Of a DNA stretch of 64,000 nt, positions 25,671 through 37,262 are shown one piece after another; the stretch's first letter is position 1, and each line of letters starts with the position of its first letter. Position numbers and translations under genes: made by a program. This stretch comes from Lophius americanus. Lineage: Eukaryota > Chordata > Actinopteri > Lophiiformes > Lophiidae. The stretch is taken from positions 5,630,001-5,694,000 of the forward strand of contig JBBDHG010000015.1 of NCBI GenBank assembly GCA_037951165.1, given 5' to 3'. Below the pieces are notes generated by a model. The model was not told where the DNA came from and made no database searches. It saw only the letters and a program-made list of their open reading frames with translations.

Positions 25671-27950
25671 AAATGCAAACTGTTGCCTTTTCCAAAGAAA
25701 CCTGTTTCCAAAAGTTGATACTTTTGATCCCTAATGCCCCTAAAACAGTTGCTGTTTGAAAGAAAAGTCAAAATGCAACAAATGTTTAGCGTTTAGTTGA
25801 ACACTTTGCAGACAGTGTCTGGTTTGTGTGTCCGGTGTCTGGTCACTTTAATGATTACATCCAGACACAGAACATATTCTTCTGTCATGTTGACATTGAA
25901 CCACGACCACGTCTTCTTATCTGTTTAAAGTTTGAGAATAGCTTTAAATCATTTGGGCTCCAAAACCTCTAATTGTTATCTTTACCAGATGAAACTCTGG
26001 GACTCTGAGCTGCAGCTATCCTGAGGGAAACTTTAGAAAAAAAACAGATACTAGAAAGTTCCATCAGTCATTACACCTATACTCAAGTGGGACAGTGGAT
26101 TTGCAAGGCTGGACTGTTGTTTAATTCTTACTGTTCCAGAACAGTTGGTAGTTTTGGGTTCTATCCAACAAGATCAGGCTCCACGTCCCCAACAGAGTGG
26201 CGAGTCGGGCCGATGCTGGTCGCCTCAAATGGCATAACTCAAAATTGTAAAAACAGAAGATTAGATTTAAAAAAAAAAAAAAAAAAATTACATTTAAACT
26301 TTTATCATTTGTCAACAGTATTGCTTTTAATTCAGTCACCATATTGATGGTGACTAAACTCATTATTGTCTCCTCTAAGTTGTGGAAACAAAGATTCTTG
26401 ATGAATCTTGATTTCATTAACACCAAGTTCCAGCCCCTCTACTGCTCCATTCATCCCCTGCAGCCACCATCCATCTGTTTTGTTGTGATTAAATGTTTGT
26501 GACATGACTCAGGCTTACACTCTCCCCATTTCATTGCTCTGGTCATCTCCTGGACTCTCCAGTTCTTTTATCTTCTCTTTTTTCCAGCCATCCACTCACC
26601 TCTTTATCTGCCCTCTCTAGACTTCTTATCAGCTTTTGGGTCGTCTATTTATGGCAGCAGAATTACAACTGCTGTCTGCTTTAAGTGAGTTTGCTCATGA
26701 GTTTCCCATGTGTGTGTCTGAATGTTGTTTGGAGAATGTTTCATAAGGGGAAGAGTATTTGAAGAAGACTGCTCTGGCATGTCTGGAAGCTTATGAAGCA
26801 GCAAAGCACATCTTGGTTCAATTTTCTTTATGTGGTATAATTGGGAGTGAAAGAGTCACAAAGTCAAGGTGAGGTTTTTATTCCTGGGTGCCAACTGTTA
26901 CTCCAGATGTGTTTAAAACAACAAGCTGGTGTATTTCACATTTATAGCGGGACTTTTACGGCTGGAAATGGGCTCACAAATTCTAGGCCGAAGAAGAACA
27001 AACGCTGAAAACGACCTGGTTTGAGGATTATATTGTGTCAAAACTTATTTCAATAGTCTTAGGTATAATTAATAAGTGAACTCAGTTTTTTCACTAAATG
27101 TACTTGCACCCAAGTTGATTAAGCTTAGTCCACGCTAGCAGGTGTGACTAAATATTTAAACTTCTCAGACCAACAAAATATGAACGATTTGAGGAAACAT
27201 TTTAGGTTTTTGCACAATATTATCAGTACATTAAGTTTGTCTTTGATTTGTTCATGTATTACCAAATAAATGCAGTTATTACAGTAAAATAAAAAGCTTT
27301 ATGTTAAATGTATTCTGCTCAGTTTAGTCCGCTGGACACGCGTACTCAGAGATAATACTGCATTTACACGATACAGTCATGTGGGTCATAGGCTTGTTAT
27401 CTTTCATCCTATTTTGGATATTGTCATATAATTGATGACATGTCCGGATAATCCTTTTTTGAGTGACCTAACTTTGCTCAGGGAGGGAATAGAACCTTTT
27501 GATATCATTATGTTTCTATAAATCATACTTACAGCATAGTTATCCTATAAACACAAAACATTATCCTTGACCCCAGTCCCACGAAAGAAATGAATCAGTC
27601 AGTTGATCAAACTTTAATTATATTGCACCTTCCTAACCGATTGCTAGCTTTTCATGTCATTTTACAAAAGATTAATGGGGCAAAATAGTTTTTAAACAAA
27701 TGCAGAGACTCATGCTTACCATTTAGAGTCTAAAAACAACAATAAATGAGCGAAACGGTTCAAGAGAAATAAAAATAACACAAACAAGATGCTAAAAGAA
27801 TTTACAGATTAAATAAAGATGGATATAATAAAATAGAGTAAAACCAGGATCATGATAATAATAATAAAGCAATTTAAATAGTGATGACTAACAGTAAAAT
27901 GTTGTTAAAAAATAAATTATCAAATTATTAGACATGACAAAGGATAAATA
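25671..27950. other. Non-coding stretch, nothing recognised
   Basis: A poly-A run at 26270-26287; AT-rich throughout. The start of the 27.6-27.9 kb segment (TTTAATTATATTGCACCTTC) resembles a retroelement tail. Confidence 0.5.
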
Positions 27951-28141
27951 GAAGAACCAGAGGATCTGCTGATCAGATACAAGAGAAGAACCAGAGGATC
28001 TGCCGATCAGATACAAGAGAAGAACCAGAGAATCTGCTGATCAGATACAAGAGAAGAACCAGAGGATCTGCTGATCAGATACAAGAGAAGAACCAGAGGA
28101 TATCAGGTACATCTAATTAAAAGAACCAGAGGATCTCATGG
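27951..28141. repeat. 34-bp tandem repeat, four full copies plus partials
   Basis: Units start at 27951, 27985, 28019, 28053 and 28087 with consensus GAAGAACCAGAGGATCTGCT plus GATCAGATACAAGA. The fifth is truncated and a partial copy follows near 28120. Copies differ by single bases, so the array is fairly young. Each unit contains a small palindrome, ATCTG-CTGAT-CAGAT. Confidence 0.95.
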
Positions 28142-29784
28142 ACTTAATTGGTTCATAACCCTTAAGCCTTATTAAATCAAAAAATATTCAATCTGAAAAC
28201 TAACAGGTAACCTTATACTCTAAAATAGTTGGTCTCTTCCATTTTGGACATAATTTACAATCAAGCCGCTGCTGACTGTCTGCTTTGGTCAACTAAAAAG
28301 GAGAACGTTCCTGGCATCTAACCTGCAGGTTATGAAAGCTTGCGCTGTCTGGCTCACAACAATGGCCTCCCTTTAATGATGTTCTTTAAATGGTAAATTT
28401 ATTAATATTTGCAACTAATAAACATCTATCAGCATCAGAATGGCTGCTCCTGCATGTTGGAGAGCAATAAAGACTTCTATTGTCTCGGCATGTTTAGGTC
28501 AATCCTTATTTCTTCGAGAGCATGAAGGTTGCTCTAGGTTTTCCTCTCTCTCCGAATCCATAAAACTGCTGTTGATCCTGAATCCTCTGATAACACGTAA
28601 AACATGACGCTCATATAGAGATGGATTTGGTTTGCAAAACTGTTTTGACAACACTTTCCTCGGCGCAGGTGGTTTAGTGCTCCGTGTGAGAGGTGCCTCG
28701 TGCTGCATGAAGGTCTCCAGCCTGAACAATCCCATATGGTCCCGTTTACCTCAGGAGTTGCCACCGCCTGTGGTCGTGTGTTAAGACCCAGCATGTTGTT
28801 CTTTATATTTCTTTTCACCAAAGGGGCTGAGTGTGAGTTTGACTTTCATCAAAAGCAGTGGGGGAAGGGAAAGGCTTTACTTGTACACAGATTTCCATCC
28901 CAGGGCATTGTTGTGGTTGATCTGCAACTGTTTATGTAAAAACAGGCCCTTTCTTTTGCCCTCACTTATCTATGCTTTGCTGACGCTTCAGGTTTGATGG
29001 TGCATGTTTGCAATCAGCGTTCAACACTCGTCAGCAAGGGGCTAAATTGAAATCAGATTTTCTCCGCTGCTTTGGGAAAACTTATGTTTTTCCCTGACTA
29101 ATAAGCCACGGAGTGGTTGAACTCACTTTCAAAGCGAAACACAAACGCCTTTTTGACGAACCAAGAAGCTCAGCCACGTGCCGTAGACCCGCTTTACCAA
29201 CTGAGAGAAAAAAAATCCAATGAATCAGTTTGAGGGGTTTCTATTTTTATCAGAGCCATAAACAAATCAGTTTTAGTATAATGAAGGATGAAGTGGTGAG
29301 AGTCCAACTAAGGCCAGAGTGGGTTGTACCTTATGATCAACACTAGATGGTGCTCTTTGCTCTAAGGCTCCAAGTACATCCAAGGCTCAATGAAAAATTC
29401 CCTGCCCTCTTGGTTCTTTTCCCTCAGACTGGCAAAGTCCAAGTCTTCCCTCCTTTGCCCACTGTGTCCTCGGTTTGGTGGCCAGCAAAAACCCAGTCCT
29501 GCCCTTATCTGACCGTCAGATTCCCTTCCTTCCTTCTATCTTTCCGGTCTTGTCCTTGTGTTTTTGAACATTTTCTTGTCAGTTTCAGCACCTTTGACCT
29601 CTGATTGTTTGTTATCCATTGTGAGAAAGGATAATATCCTGTGTGGCAAATCAGACGGAGCCGGTGTTTTGTTGACGTACCAGCGTGGTTACTCATCTTG
29701 GTTGCTTCCTTCTGTTGGTTTACCTTGATCTGTGTCCATCGAGTAAAAGGCTAGATTACAATGGCAAAAAAACTCTAATTTCCA
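28142..29784. other. Non-coding stretch, nothing recognised
   Basis: Open frames up to 95 codons on both strands, mutually overlapping, without splice context. Confidence 0.5.
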
Positions 29785-30253
29785 ACTGTACACTGTTAAA
29801 AAAATCAAATCAAAATCAAGTAATGGTAAAATAACATTTGCCGTACACCATGTACAAGACATTACTGTAAATTAACATTTAAAAAAAAAACCTTTGTAAT
29901 GTCAATCTGGTTCCAGTTTCAGTCATATAACATTATAGTTATTAACAATAAATAGACTTTTTAACTTAGATATCCACTTTATTTCACAAATTCACATATT
30001 GTTCTAGCATGTTTTGTCTAGAGAAATTATGGTATGCTCTTACTAAATTCATTTTACCAAAAGTTTGTACGTATTTTCACAGTAAAACTGTGTTTTCCCA
30101 CAGATTCTTATAATTAAAATATTTACTGTATCTCTATTGAAGATAGTTCAATGTTTCTGCTATGGTGATCTACTGTTTTGAATTTTGCAGTCTTTAATGT
30201 TGCCATTTGACAGCATTTGACAGTTATTTCTACATACAATTTTTACAGTGTAG
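29785..30253. mobile_element. MITE-like element with CACTGTWAAAAA ends
   Basis: The left end reads TACACTGTTAAAAAAA and the right end, complemented, TACACTGTAAAAATTG, giving inverted terminal repeats with flanking TA. The interior (GTACAAGACATTACTGTAAA) closely resembles 44014-44034, so this is a repeated family. No coding capacity. Confidence 0.65.
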
Positions 30254-30479
30254 ATAGACAAAATCCTGAGATGGCAACTCAACTCAGTTTTTATAATTGG
30301 TTATAATATATGGTCACAGGTACCCAGGTAGTGCACACATTCCTTTTTTAAGGATTTTCTATGTATTTCAACGGCTTAAATCCTCAAACAGGTAAGTTAC
30401 AAAAAATGAATGTGAGCTGTCAAAAGTTTGGACAAAACCAATAATACTGTAATTCTTCTTTTCTATAAAATGTCTAATA

Positions 30480-32230
30480 GCATAGCGTGGATTTTTTAAA
30501 TTTCTTTATTTGTTTCACACCATCAAAACAAGACATGAAAAGGTAATGCAAAGAAAAGGTTAAAATGTAGGTGTGAGGGCATGGTAGAAGCCTATTTAGG
30601 CTTTTATAAAAAGCACAAAGGAAAGTAGAAGAATTACAGATGAATAAAAAAAAATCACCAATTTCTACCTGAAGTTGCCATACAAAATTTTGACATTCAA
30701 ATAAGTGCTTACAAAATGCAAAGATAGATTGTCAGTTAATAAATCAAATCAGACGTTTTGCCTGCCGGATAAAATTACTCCACGATATCTGATAGAAAAC
30801 TGACCACAGGGTGTTTTTTAAAATGGAAGATGAAGATTCTGGCCCGTCTGATAGGGTAATCGTGAATTGGGAATTATTAACAAAATACAGTCTGAAGCTG
30901 GATGGTATATCACTTTTTTTATATTAAACTTTAAATACAAATGTAAGTATTTGGAGAACAGTACTATCAAAAATAGACGTTTTAAAGAAGAGAGGAGCAA
31001 TCAATGCATCAGATTTTGAAAAAGTTGCTTAACTACTAGACCTTTTCTGCAACAGAAATATTTTACTTAGATAAGATGAAAAAGTACTTGCACAGACAAT
31101 ATTACAGTAAGTCAAGTACGGATAAATTAATTTGTGATATAGTATAAGAAACATGAATTTTGTAGCAGTTTTTTTTAAATTTTTTCCGGATCCCAAGAGA
31201 GCTAGTGACCCTTCTGCAGACAAAACCAACCGGATCTCTCCACGAGAGTTTGTCATGAATCAGAGTACCTAAGAAAAATACAGTTAAAACTTTGATAATA
31301 TCTTCCTTATGAATCTAAAGTTTAACAGGTTCTTTGTGATATCGTTTATTATTTTCAAAAAACATGAAATTGTTTTTGTGACATTTAATGACCATTTGTT
31401 TGTACGAAATCATATTGAATAGTTGAGAATGTCTTGACTTAAATGTTTGATGAGAGATGTTAGATCTCTATTTGAGATGAAAAGATTGGTGGGAGCAGTG
31501 GGAAAGTGGAGGTAGATACTGCAACCAGATAATTTCCTTATATAAGAAACAATAATGGCCCTACTATAGATCCTTGTGCTATTTCTTTTATTTATGAGCA
31601 TTATAGAAAACATATTCTTTTCTATCATGAAACATAGTTACTGAACCACTTATAAACGTTGCAATATATTCTATCAGTAAGTTCTATAAGTGCCATATGA
31701 GTTGAATGGATTTTACAATATCCATACTTATTAAGAGTGTATTGAATGTATTCAATTGTTTCAGGATTCTTTTATATTCTATATCTTCAAAAAATCTTTG
31801 AATGGGCGATAGTGTAAAAGATCCTGCATCACCTGATTACATGATGGAATAACTTTACCTATTTTAGGTCATAAGGTATTACACTAATTTCTATGGAAGA
31901 GGTTAAAATGAATGATAAAAACTCAGTAGTTTAAGACAACACATCTTGGATTAGTCCAGAGCAAATTCCAACATGACTTGGAGCTAAATTTTTTAATTCT
32001 GATATAATATAATTTACCTACTTGGAGTCTGGCAGGTCAAAATTACTGGGAGATGCAAAAGAACCCCTTACTATAATCCAAAGGATCAACTTTTGTTTCC
32101 ACTATCTTCTTGGAAAGAGATGCCCCATCATTCGAAAAGAAATCATTGAATTTACAGGCAATATCAATCCAATCTGTAAAGATAGAAGGAACTTGAAGGC
32201 AGGTCTTTTTCTTTGATTTTAAATTCTGTG
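30480..32230 (-). pseudogene. Decayed LINE ORF2 (reverse transcriptase), - strand
   Basis: Read on the - strand, several broken frames give collinear LINE landmarks: DKFN..F-type sequence near 32130, NKYGYCKIHSTHMALIEL near 31700 (compare GFRKNHSTYMAL), a remnant of the FADDT box reading APTNLFISNRDLTSLIKHL near 31480, and LYHKLIYPYLTYCNIVCAST near 31110 (typical LYNSLIYPYLTYCNIVW). Frameshifts and stops separate them, so it is dead. The family is an L2/CR1-like non-LTR retrotransposon; exact clade not assigned. Left and right limits are approximate. Confidence 0.75.
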
Positions 32231-32702
32231 ATTGAAATTGACATCACTGCCACAAAGCACCTATCTTGACCAGTTATTTAACGTGTATATGGACCATAAA
32301 GGTTAGATTTTAATAATTGAATTACATCCATGTTTTTTTGTCCACAAATGCTAAACTACTCAGGAGAATAAGAGTGACATTTTCCTCGATGTAAAACCAT
32401 TTTTAAAGCTTTTGAATGAGAAAGGATGTTGAGACCATTGTCCTCCTTCATCCTGCCTCCCGGTTTGATTGGCCTCGTGCAACGCACTTGTCACCGGATT
32501 GATCTGGTGCTGCAGTGTTCATGGAGTGGGAAAGTACCGTTCTAAATTTGTCACCAAAAACAGCCATCCCTTCGGGCTCACGCCTGTTGTGGATCTAAAC
32601 GCAACACATGCGCCTCTAAAGGAGGTGTGTAGATAAAAAGTGGGTGGGGGGTGGCCAGTATTGAGGGGCAGAACCTGTCAGTCTATCTTTGTGTCCCAGC
32701 AG

Positions 32703-32831
32703 GTCGGTCCCACACGCTTCCACAGCTCTGACCTTCTCAGGGAAGTTGGAACCAGTAGCATATTAACTTCCTTTTTATATTTTTAACTCCAAAACTTGAT
32801 TACACTCTGAGAAGATAAACAGCCTTAGAAG
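32703..32831 (+). promoter_or_regulatory. Candidate non-coding 5' exon with possible upstream core promoter
   Basis: An acceptor-like tract CTATCTTTGTGTCCCAGCAG ends at 32702 and a good donor AGAAG|GTATGT follows at 32831, framing 129 bases without any ATG. Alternatively it is a first exon: a TATA-like AGATAAAAAG lies at 32631, about 30 bases before a possible start, and an inverted CCAAT box (GATTGG) at 32467. Either reading would fit an untranslated 5' exon of svil that splices to 53367 and leads to the start at 59041. No transcript evidence; could be chance. Confidence 0.28.
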
Positions 32832-33687
32832 GTATGTAAATCTTTCGTTTGTTGATTACTATGTTAGAAAGTTGGTTTGAATTTACTTTGACGATGTATT
32901 TTTGAGAAAATCATCATGGGTTACTTAGAGTCTGGTTAATTTCACTGTTTGTGAGAATTTCATATCCATGTTGGACTACCATCTACAAATGAAAGGAAAC
33001 CCTCCTCAAGTCAGCGATTAATTTCAACCCTGAACCAAATCTATCTGTGTATATATGAAGAGAGTCTTGCTGAACGTCTCCCTGTGTGATTCATTCAGTG
33101 GTGACTGGTAATGGGGACTACAGTTGTTCATTGTGCTGCACCTGCTCCCACTCAGTCAGGACACAGACAGAAATAGAGTACTGCCTAACAGGGCCACACA
33201 CACCAGACATTTTTCCCCTTTGATTCAAACTCTATTTAATCCTGACTTTTTTTAATCAGCTTCCGTCTCCTCTTAAAGAGTTTATAATAACTTTCTGCTC
33301 ATCATTTCATCGTGGTCCCCTGAGCCATGTTTTTCTTTTTTTCTTTTTTTTTCAACCAACTGCTCCAAATATACACCAGCCCTACATCAGTTACCTAATT
33401 GGCTGTGATCCGGGTTCCAGCAAGTGATGATTTGCCGGTCTTCTGTTACACAATGTTATGGGTTGGCCTCAGCTCTGGCTGTGTACCTTTGCCACTGTTT
33501 TCAGCTGTTTGTCATGGCCCAGATCCAGAGCAGCTGATCTCCAACTTCAGTTGGGAGGTAGTGAACCCTGTGGTCATGTGACATTTGTATTGATGTATCT
33601 GTGTTGTGTCTGAGTCCAGGTAATCTTAATATGAGTTGCAGTTGGTGTTTAATTTTCATGTCAATATGGAGACTAAATTTTTATTCC
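32832..33687. other. Non-coding stretch, nothing recognised
   Basis: Directly downstream of the candidate donor at 32831; no acceptor-donor pair or coding signal identified. Confidence 0.5.
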
Positions 33688-33775
33688 CCAAGATTCAGTG
33701 AAACAATCTGGTTTCAAATAATGTAACAGTCCAGGTTTGCCCAGTGAACTAGTCCAGGTACAATAAAGTACAAAT
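33688..33775. repeat. 24-bp minisatellite, third locus (degenerate)
   Basis: TCAGTGAAACAATCTGGTTT, AACAGTCCAGGTTTGCCCAG and TGAACTAGTCCAGGTAC are diverged units of the 12.5-kb family. Confidence 0.65.
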
Positions 33776-34074
33776 CTTTTTAAGGTGCGTCTGAATGATG
33801 CTCATCTTGTCAAGAGCAAATCTCACCAAACCCTACATATATAATAACATATAAAATAGTTGTGCCTATTGATATATTGATCTTTAGACTAACTCTATTT
33901 CGGGTGTTGTCCACTGATAATCACTCTGAACTTTTCATATTCGTTTTACATCTGTTTGTCGAACAGCTCTGTGTACCCGGATGAGTTTTTAAAGTCAGGT
34001 GACATTATTTGCTATTCAGCTGTCTGTGAATCTGTAGCTTCAGAGGGTTGGGTTGCACTGGCAACTGGACAACA

Positions 34075-34255
34075 AAGAAAAGTATCGCAGATGTCCCTCT
34101 TCCCAGCAAGTCTCACCAGCTCATCTTGGGGGATCCCGAGGTATTCCTAGGTACTCCAATGAGTTATAGGGCAAACCTTGGGTCTCCTTCCAATTGGATA
34201 TAACTGAAAAACCTCCAAAGGGAGATTTCCCCAAGGCATCCGAATCAGATGCCCG
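34075..34255 (-). mobile_element. LINE 3' end fragment (- strand)
   Basis: The complement reads GGGCATCTGATTCGGATGCC...GGAAGGAGACCCAAGG...ACCTCGGGATCCCCCAAGAT..GAGCTGG, matching the conserved 3' part of the LINE family seen at 41.8, 46.0 and 53.9 kb. Confidence 0.7.
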
Positions 34256-34311
34256 GTACCTTCTTGCTATCTGGCAGCATTGCTAACCACTACACCACCG
34301 TGCCATCCCCT
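34256..34311 (-). mobile_element. tRNA-like SINE head (- strand)
   Basis: The complement reads GGGGATGGCACGGTGGTGTA then GTGGTTAGCAATGCTGCC and AGCAAGAAGGTACC, a very common fish SINE head. It abuts the LINE 3' fragment. Confidence 0.7.
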
Positions 34312-37193
34312 TTTGGAAATAGTACTACATTATTACGAGGGAAAATATCTAAATAGTAGAAGATAAGCCTCATCCCTCTTCTTCTCCACAAACAATATCC
34401 ACCCCTCAAGGCTCACCAAAGAAATGGAGCGCCCGTCACACACAGATATATTTATTGACCAATGTTTTTGAGGATGTCAGGGAGGATATTCGATCCCCAG
34501 ATGAGTTTGCTATTCAGTTTAATAGGAGCTGATTGATCAAGGGTCCGTCAGCAGTGTATTTGCAGCGTATGTGGATTAACATCTTTCTATGCTGTACTCA
34601 TGCTGCTGTTCAGAGCCTTAATTTAGCCTGGGCATCCTCTTGTCAGCAGCCAGACACAAGTAGGACAAGTTAAATAGGGCTCAGGCAGACCTCAGAATTT
34701 GTTTTCTAACTGGTCTGTTGCCATGGCTAGACGGGCACTGTGTGTCTCAGATTCCCTTGTAGGGGGCTTTTAATGACCTCTGCCCGGTGTTGGCTTGTTA
34801 GTTTGTATGACTGTCTGTTAGTAAGATTAGGCCTAAACTATTTGACAGGTTTTTCATGAAAGTCGGTGGGAGGGTTTGACCAATGAAAGAGAAGAACCCA
34901 TCAGCTATTGGAGGAGGTCCAGAAAAAGGGAGAGAAATGTTTTTCTCTTTAATAATGTTTAAAGGGCTGTATAGACTGTTATGATGGTAGTCTGTTTAAT
35001 ACTCAGAACATTCTGACAGATTCAGACAGATTTTAATGAAACTCGAGGAAACCCTTTCAGGGTCTGAAAAAATGGGCAGCTTCATGTTTCATTTTACTCT
35101 TTCTTCAAAGAGATATACCATTTTTTTGGATTGTTTGATGAGGAATATCATAAAGCTGGGTGGAAGGGTGGACCATGTTCCATGAGAGTGATCACCAAAA
35201 TTTGGAGTGGATATAGTCAAAATCATGATCCATGATGAGATTTTTTTTTGGACTTGATTATTATTAATGAATAATTTATTTTACAATGATTTCTTATTTT
35301 GTATTTTAAAAAGCATGACCTTGTGGGCAACCATCGTCCATCAACAAAGATGGACGATTAAAGTATCCCATTACTCTAGTAATTATGTTGTGACAAAACA
35401 ATATTGTCTCCTCTTTAAACCCTTGTTGGACACTAATTGTGTCATGTCTCATGGATCCTCTAATTGACAAATGGTGCTCAAGTGTCTCTGTCTAGAGACC
35501 CACATGGTCCTGTTTCAAGCTTATGTAGCATCCAAAGTCTTGTAGGAGGCTTAGTCCTGGTGGTCTCACGTGGTTTGCCTTAAGTGCATATTTACAGCCC
35601 CATGATAGCTCCTCTTTATTTTAAACCCAGCAGTCCAGGTTTCAAATCTAATTAGTGGTGATTTATGATGAACCAATAATAGCACAAAGGACTTTGAGCC
35701 AGAGGTCGCTGTCCTTGACGTTGACCTCAGTCTTGAGCTCTGACACTAGCTGCTGTGGTTGAGATTCATCACATACTCTGGAGGCAATGTTCATAGACCA
35801 TTCTAACACCCTGTCATGTAACCGAAGATGGGATGCAATTGTGGAAAGGAACAGTTTCATTGTTCACTATAAAGAATATACAGGGAAATTTCCAATTTTA
35901 ATGAAATTAATGGCCATCAAACATAATTATTTCTTGTTTTTGAAAAAATGGAAACATAATGTGACATGCAAATTCGCTTATTTGTTATGTATCAGTTTTG
36001 CTGGTTTTGGGAATAGGTAGCTGCTGGCAAGAGATTTTGTGGCTACGTAACAAGGGCTGTGGCGTTACTGTGAAAAAGCAACATCTAACTTCAGGATGGT
36101 AGTTATTAAAAATATTAGGTAAGGCTACAAACATTTAAACACAGAAAATAATTACATTGAGGTCTTCGCTTGAAGAAATCTGTATCTAATACAAGACAAA
36201 TCAGTTAATACAACAGTCTTGCTGATTAGTATTACTTTGGTTTAAATTCATTAAGTATGGCAGCTCTGTTTCTCTGAGTTATGACCATGGTGTCACATTA
36301 TTAGCCTTTCCTTAACCCAAAATGAAAGTTTTAGATCTTATGCTACCGCTTACTAGCTCAATCTTTCTCGCTGGTGCCCAACAGCAAGAGGGTTGATAAT
36401 ACAACAACTGGTTTTATGTTGCTCGCCTTTACTCAAACGAATCGTAATAACACTCTAGACATTACAAGTAGTTTTATTAATTTTCTGTAGCCGCTTATAA
36501 AGGAGTTGGGTGTTTTTATGTGTGTAGTGGGACCTTTGGTCATTTCAGCAGGTAAGGTCAGCTTATTTAAGTACTGCATATACTGTCACTTTCTTTAAAA
36601 GGAAGACCGTAGCTAGAACCGTGACATCACACATTTGATATTTCCTTGGTTGCCATCTTTTACGCAGTACAGTAGAAAATATCAAGAGATAACTCATTCA
36701 GTAGAATTGCATATGCTGATTACACTGCCATCCCGAGATATATTGGATACCTGCGTGGACACTTGCGATACCTGCGCCGGCTGCATATTTATAATTGTCT
36801 CAATCGTCTGCAGAGCCTGATCAACCCCCTTGTTTTGATGAATTGTTGGACTTTTATTTCAGAGGAGGTATGTGTAGTTTATATCCTCTCGTGCCAAACT
36901 AGTAGTTCCCCTCCTACTTGGTTTAAAATGCCGATGGCAGCATTTGCTGGCTCATCTTTCGAGACCAACAGAGTGGGGGAGAAATAAACTTTCCAACTCC
37001 ATTTCTCCTACCCTTCAAGCATTCACATAATCCGGGATGACAGTTCCTGGGAAGGCCTCCGTAGCGTCAGGGGATGGAAACAAATTCCCTGGCAAGTAGG
37101 ATTGATGTAGAATTCAAGTGCTATAGATCTCCCCGGAACAGATGTGCTGTCTATGCAACACGGAAGCCAAAACATGAGTTCTTTTAAGGACTT

Positions 37194-37195
<2 letters not shown>
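34312..37195. other. Non-coding stretch with dispersed repeat
   Basis: Bases about 34800-35230 contain two successive CATGAAAGTCGGTGGGAGGG-like and CACCAAAATTTGGAGTGGAT motifs typical of a dispersed fish repeat. No gene signals elsewhere. Confidence 0.45.
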
Positions 37196-37239
<44 letters not shown>

Positions 37240-37262
37240 CATTTGTGTGTTCTTGTGTGTGT
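37196..37262. repeat. (GT)n microsatellite
   Basis: About 18 uninterrupted GT units, then GCGCGC and a second shorter GT run. Confidence 0.95.
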
